NCBI RefSeq assembly: GCF_019355935.1
Contig: NZ_CP079925.1
Coordinates: forward strand, 3,534,001 to 3,598,000
DNA length: 64,000 nt
Direction: 5' to 3'
Source: Comamonas sp. Y33R10-2
GTDB lineage: Bacteria; Pseudomonadota; Gammaproteobacteria; Burkholderiales; Burkholderiaceae_C
Below are positions 61,230 to 64,000 of this stretch, piece after piece. The notes under the pieces were generated by a model, which was not told the DNA's origin, did not search any database, and saw only the letters and a list, made by a program, of their open reading frames with translations. Position 1 is the stretch's first letter; every line of letters begins with the position of its first letter. The position numbers were made by a program, and so were the translations under genes.

Positions 61230-61550
61230 TTAAGGCTTAACGACAATGCTGTTACGCACTTCACGCACATTCTTGGTCGAGCGTGCAATTTCAGCAGCAC
61301 GTGCTTTTTCAGCATCAGACTTGGCAAAACCAGACAGTTGCACAACACCTTTCAGTGTCTCCACGCTGATAGACGTTGCTGACACGCTCTTATCTTCAGC
61401 CATCTTTGCCTTCACAGCTGTCGTGATACCAGCATCATCAACATAAGATCCAACAGATTGCTGGTCGCGAGCAACCGAGCAAGCAGTAGTGCCCAGAACG
61501 GCAGTCACGGCAACGAGGCTGAAAGCCAAAGCACGAGTCATGTTTTTCAT
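61230..61550 (-). CDS. BON domain lipoprotein
   Basis: 106 residues. Signal sequence with lipobox (LGTTAC, Cys near 24), then a BON domain (about 40-106): GITTAVKAKMAEDKS, VSVETLKGVVQLSGFAKS and VREVRNSIVVKP. BON domains bind phospholipids; such proteins (OsmY/DolP-like) protect the envelope under stress. One BON copy here. The next gene upstream, of the YqjD type, is 77 bases away. Confidence 0.92.
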   Translation of the reverse strand: MKNMTRALAFSLVAVTAVLGTTACSVARDQQSVGSYVDDAGITTAVKAKMAEDKSVSATSISVETLKGVVQLSGFAKSDAEKARAAEIARSTKNVREVRNSIVVKP

Positions 61551-61626
61551 AGGTTTCTCCTTAGATGTTAAAAATGCCGCCAGAAAATTGGCTAACGGCA
61601 GTTGCTGAAGACGCGTAGAAAACTTA

Positions 61627-62112
61627 TTACTTGCGCGAGCGGCCTAAAAAGAAGGCTGCAGCCAGCGCTGCACCAGTGGCTGCAGCAATCAACACAGACT
61701 TGCCGGGCTGCTCGCTCACATACTTGGTCGTTGCGTCTGTTGCCGTATGAATTTGGCGTCGGGCGCGGTGAGAGTTATCAGCCCAGAAGTTGATGCTGCG
61801 CTCAGCCAAGTCCTGCGCACGGTCGGCCAGCTTGTCGATCAGCGGGTTAACTTCATCATCCGCAGTGCGAAGGTGGCGGCCTGTGGAATCGATGGCTTCA
61901 GAAGCCGTGCGCCTAGCGCTGCGCATTGTGTCTTTGGCTTTATCAGCAATGTCATCAGCCATCTCCTCGGTCGCATCGGCAACCTTGTGCGCGGTGCTCT
62001 TTGCGGAGCTCACTGCATCATTCACGACAGTTTTTGCATCGCCTGCCATATCTTTGGCCGTATTTTTCAGGTCTTCCACCGTGTCTTTAACGTCTTTTGC
62101 AGCTTGGTTCAT
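61627..62112 (-). CDS. YqjD/ElaB/DUF883-like membrane-anchored protein
   Basis: 161 residues, alpha-helical with Ala/Asp/Lys-rich coiled-coil-like repeats (KDTVEDLKNTAKDM, ADATEEMADDIADKAKD), and a C-terminal membrane anchor preceded by the Tyr-Val-Ser-Glu-Gln-Pro segment (YVSEQPGKSVLIAAATGAA), ending in Arg-Lys. Inner-membrane stress proteins of this family can bind ribosomes in stationary phase. Part of the stress-gene group with the BON and DUF1328 genes. Confidence 0.8.
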   Translation of the reverse strand: MNQAAKDVKDTVEDLKNTAKDMAGDAKTVVNDAVSSAKSTAHKVADATEEMADDIADKAKDTMRSARRTASEAIDSTGRHLRTADDEVNPLIDKLADRAQDLAERSINFWADNSHRARRQIHTATDATTKYVSEQPGKSVLIAAATGAALAAAFFLGRSRK

Positions 62113-62275
62113 AGTTTTAAACTCCCAAAAATTTAAGCATTATTACGAAGGCGTGCGCTCATATGACTTATGAACATTGCTACTTCTGAAGCGTGAAGCT
62201 TAGAGAGATGATGGCCAATAGTCATGGATTGCGCAATGCATAAAAACAAAGTTCTACACATTGGACCAGCGCAGC

Positions 62276-62437
62276 TTATTTTTTCATGAGTCCAACCAAG
62301 AAGGTTATGACGGCCATCGCGAGGAAAACGAAGAACAGTATTTTGGCGATACCCACAGCGCTGGCTGCGATGCCTCCAAAGCCGAAGACAGCGGCAATTA
62401 AGGCAATAACGATGAAGACAATAGCGTAGTGCAGCAT
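62276..62437 (-). CDS. DUF1328 small membrane protein (YtjA-like)
   Basis: 53 residues: [20 protein letters not shown] followed by a Gly/Ala-rich turn and a second hydrophobic helix ending GLMKK. Two membrane helices. AGGAGA ribosome-binding site before ATG 62437. The pattern is that of DUF1328. Such proteins are commonly stress-induced; function unknown. Confidence 0.85.
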   Translation of the reverse strand: MLHYAIVFIVIALIAAVFGFGGIAASAVGIAKILFFVFLAMAVITFLVGLMKK

Positions 62438-62594
62438 GGTTTTCTCCTAGCAAGTGCAGGCTTAGAGGCAGTTGCCCAAAGCCATGTACTTACTGTAGAG
62501 GCGCTGTGCAAAGGGTTCTGACAGGCAAGAGCCTTTAACGAGCGTATGGCTGCCTTAGAGGAGCGTAGGACAAGCTTCTGCAGTGCGCTTCGTT

Positions 62595-63944
62595 TTATGC
62601 ATTGGACGCTGCAAGTGGAATGACCGCAGAAATAGTCGTTCCCTTAGTGGGTTGTGAAGCCACAGTGAGGCGCCCGCCTACGGCTTCTACTCTGTGTTTC
62701 ATGCCTGTTAGCCCGTGAGAGTTAGGGCGCATGCTGGCTAGCTCAAACCCTTGACCATCATCCTGAATCTGCACAGCTACATAGGTGGGGTAGTTGTGAA
62801 CGCTGACCATGACATGGCTGGCTTTTGCATATTTGCCAATATTGGTCAGTGATTCTTGAACGATACGGTAAACCGTCAATTGGGTGGACTCTGACAAATC
62901 AACTGACTCTAAGCTGCATTCCACATCAATGTTGCTGCGCTCACCGAACTCACGGGTCAAGATTTCCAACGAGGTGGTTAGGCCTAGATTGGACAGAGAG
63001 GAGGGGCGCAGATCCTCAATAATTCGGCGTTTGAGTGCAATTCCGCTGTTGAGTGTTTCGACAAGATGAACAACGCGCTCCGAAACTTCAGGCGCTGACA
63101 GGTCAATCTTGGACTTCAGCCTTGCCACATCCAGCTTAGCTGCGGTTAGAAGAGAGCCCAGTTCATCATGCAGCTCTCGCGCTAAGTGAGCCCGTTCATC
63201 TTCGCGTACTTGCTGCAAGTGGGTGGCAAGTTCGGCGAGCGTTGCTGTACGTTCGTTGACCACTTCTTCAAGTCGATTGCGTTCTTCAAGTTGAATTTCT
63301 TGCTCGCGCTGATGAGAGTGCTGCAGGGCATTGGCTTGGCGCAAATACATGAAGAAGCCAAGAATGCCTAGTGCTGTGACCGTAGCAATTCCGATACGCG
63401 ATAGGCTGAGTGTTTCTTCGATATCAGCGAGGTTGGCTTTGGCGTTCTGGTCAATGTTGCTGCGCAAAGTTGTGACGTGAGTGCGGATCGCCTCCATGTT
63501 TTCTATACCAACATCGGTAAACATCACAAAACGCCAAGCCTCATGGTTGCCTTGGCGATATAGGCGCAAGCTCAACTCCATCTCGCTGGTTTTACGCTCC
63601 ACTTGCCTAGCCAGTGGCGTGAAGGTCGCCAGCTCCTTGGGGTCCATGAGGAAAGTGCGTCGCAGCTCATCCATGCTGGCACCAATACCTACGTTGGCTG
63701 AGTTGTATGGCTGCAGATAGCGTTCTTCCCCTGTAAGAAGGTAGCCACGTAAGCCGGTTTCTGCATCCAGTATTTGTTGCATTAACAAATTAAGCTTGGA
63801 TCTCGTGCTTTGTGTTTTAGTCAGCGTATCTAGGGCTTGCAAAGACTTTTTATAGCCAGCTTCATTAATACTGACCATTAAGACGGCCGCAATGATCGCT
63901 ATCGTCAGGCTGACTGCAATTTTGCGGATATGGGTCCTGCGCAT
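62595..63944 (-). CDS. CHASE3-type sensor histidine kinase (HisKA_3)
   Basis: 449 residues. Two membrane helices (about 9-27 and 184-202) flank a periplasmic CHASE3-like domain (about 30-180, with AETGLRGYLLTGEERYLQPY). A coiled coil follows, then a HisKA_3 domain with phospho-acceptor His259 (ARELHDELGSLL) and an HATPase with DDGQGFELASMRPNSHGLTGMKHR. Kinase of the NarX/DegS type. The partner regulator is not in the window; it may lie upstream of 64000 or downstream elsewhere. Confidence 0.93.
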   Translation of the reverse strand: MRRTHIRKIAVSLTIAIIAAVLMVSINEAGYKKSLQALDTLTKTQSTRSKLNLLMQQILDAETGLRGYLLTGEERYLQPYNSANVGIGASMDELRRTFLMDPKELATFTPLARQVERKTSEMELSLRLYRQGNHEAWRFVMFTDVGIENMEAIRTHVTTLRSNIDQNAKANLADIEETLSLSRIGIATVTALGILGFFMYLRQANALQHSHQREQEIQLEERNRLEEVVNERTATLAELATHLQQVREDERAHLARELHDELGSLLTAAKLDVARLKSKIDLSAPEVSERVVHLVETLNSGIALKRRIIEDLRPSSLSNLGLTTSLEILTREFGERSNIDVECSLESVDLSESTQLTVYRIVQESLTNIGKYAKASHVMVSVHNYPTYVAVQIQDDGQGFELASMRPNSHGLTGMKHRVEAVGGRLTVASQPTKGTTISAVIPLAASNA

Positions 63945-64000
63945 CTACATCCTCTCACCTACAAGGCAATTACCTGATATTCTGCATAATCCTATCGTCA

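Noticed and set aside
62133..62453. 106-codon frame opposite or overlapping the DUF1328 gene
   Set aside because: It is a different frame of the region that encodes the recognisable 53-residue DUF1328 protein and has a basic, Cys-rich, unlikely sequence.

Overview
The window looks like a chromosomal segment of a betaproteobacterium of the Comamonadaceae, most likely Comamonas or a close relative. The grounds are the makeup of the aa3-type oxidase cluster (including a 40-residue small assembly protein, a DUF2970 protein and a twin-transmembrane protein), a Bug-type periplasmic receptor, a Gram-negative porin ending in phenylalanine, TamA/TamB, RpoH with its RpoH box, and moderately high GC. 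This is family-level recognition by eye; no database was searched. No CRISPR array, rRNA, intact prophage or intact insertion sequence was seen. The only tRNA is tRNA-Arg(CCU).

Layout. 1-5046 (+): the end of an ABC ATPase fused to a dual-specificity-type phosphatase, a Roadblock/LC7 protein, an OmpR-type two-component pair and a GAF-GGDEF diguanylate cyclase. 5047-5493: a 35-base poly-G run, a terminator and tRNA-Arg. 5494-14584 (-): a tight operon of MoxR ATPase, small membrane protein, GNAT acetyltransferase, CoxE-like VWA protein, TamA and TamB. 14701-19673: cytochrome c4-like protein, DUF1841 protein, LysE exporter, MaoC hydratase, TrmL, ComF and a BioC-like methyltransferase. 20263-29079: cytochrome oxidase structural and assembly genes (coxB, coxA, small assembly protein, cox11, DUF2970, coxC, DUF2909, SURF1, a SCO-like protein, ctaB, SCO1). 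The coxB product carries an extra OmpA-like domain, and no heme A synthase gene is present.

29300-31066 (+) is a PAS-GGDEF-EAL protein. 31106-33356 (-) is a row of small genes resembling polymorphic-toxin immunity genes (Imm22-like; DUF2442-DUF4375), the last one frameshifted. They are packed directly downstream of 33360-38035 (-), an apparently undescribed lipid-type operon: sterol-desaturase-like hydroxylase, fatty acid desaturase, a KAS III fused to a heme-oxygenase-like diiron domain, and an unknown protein. A Bug receptor follows, then rpoH, whose upstream region holds a perfect CIRCE operator overlapping a sigma-E-like promoter. 40773-46662 (+) is the four-gene ligase-associated DNA-repair cluster (exonuclease, ATP-dependent ligase, Lhr-type helicase, PdeM). 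46881-50448 (-) holds a porin and a membrane PQQ dehydrogenase. 51243-54016 (+) is a two-subunit molybdenum hydroxylase of the IorAB type.

54110-63944: cutA, ftsY, a pair of M16 peptidase-family proteins (one without its zinc motif), rsmD, coaD, a zinc-ribbon metallopeptidase-like protein, a BON lipoprotein, a YqjD/DUF883-like protein, a 53-residue DUF1328 membrane protein and a CHASE3 sensor kinase whose partner regulator is outside the window.

The best candidates for something new are the KAS III-diiron fusion operon (33360-38035), the COX2-cytochrome c-OmpA fusion (20263-21840), the dual CIRCE/sigma-E control region of rpoH (40401-40439), the immunity-like row (31106-33356) and the ABC-phosphatase fusion at the left edge.
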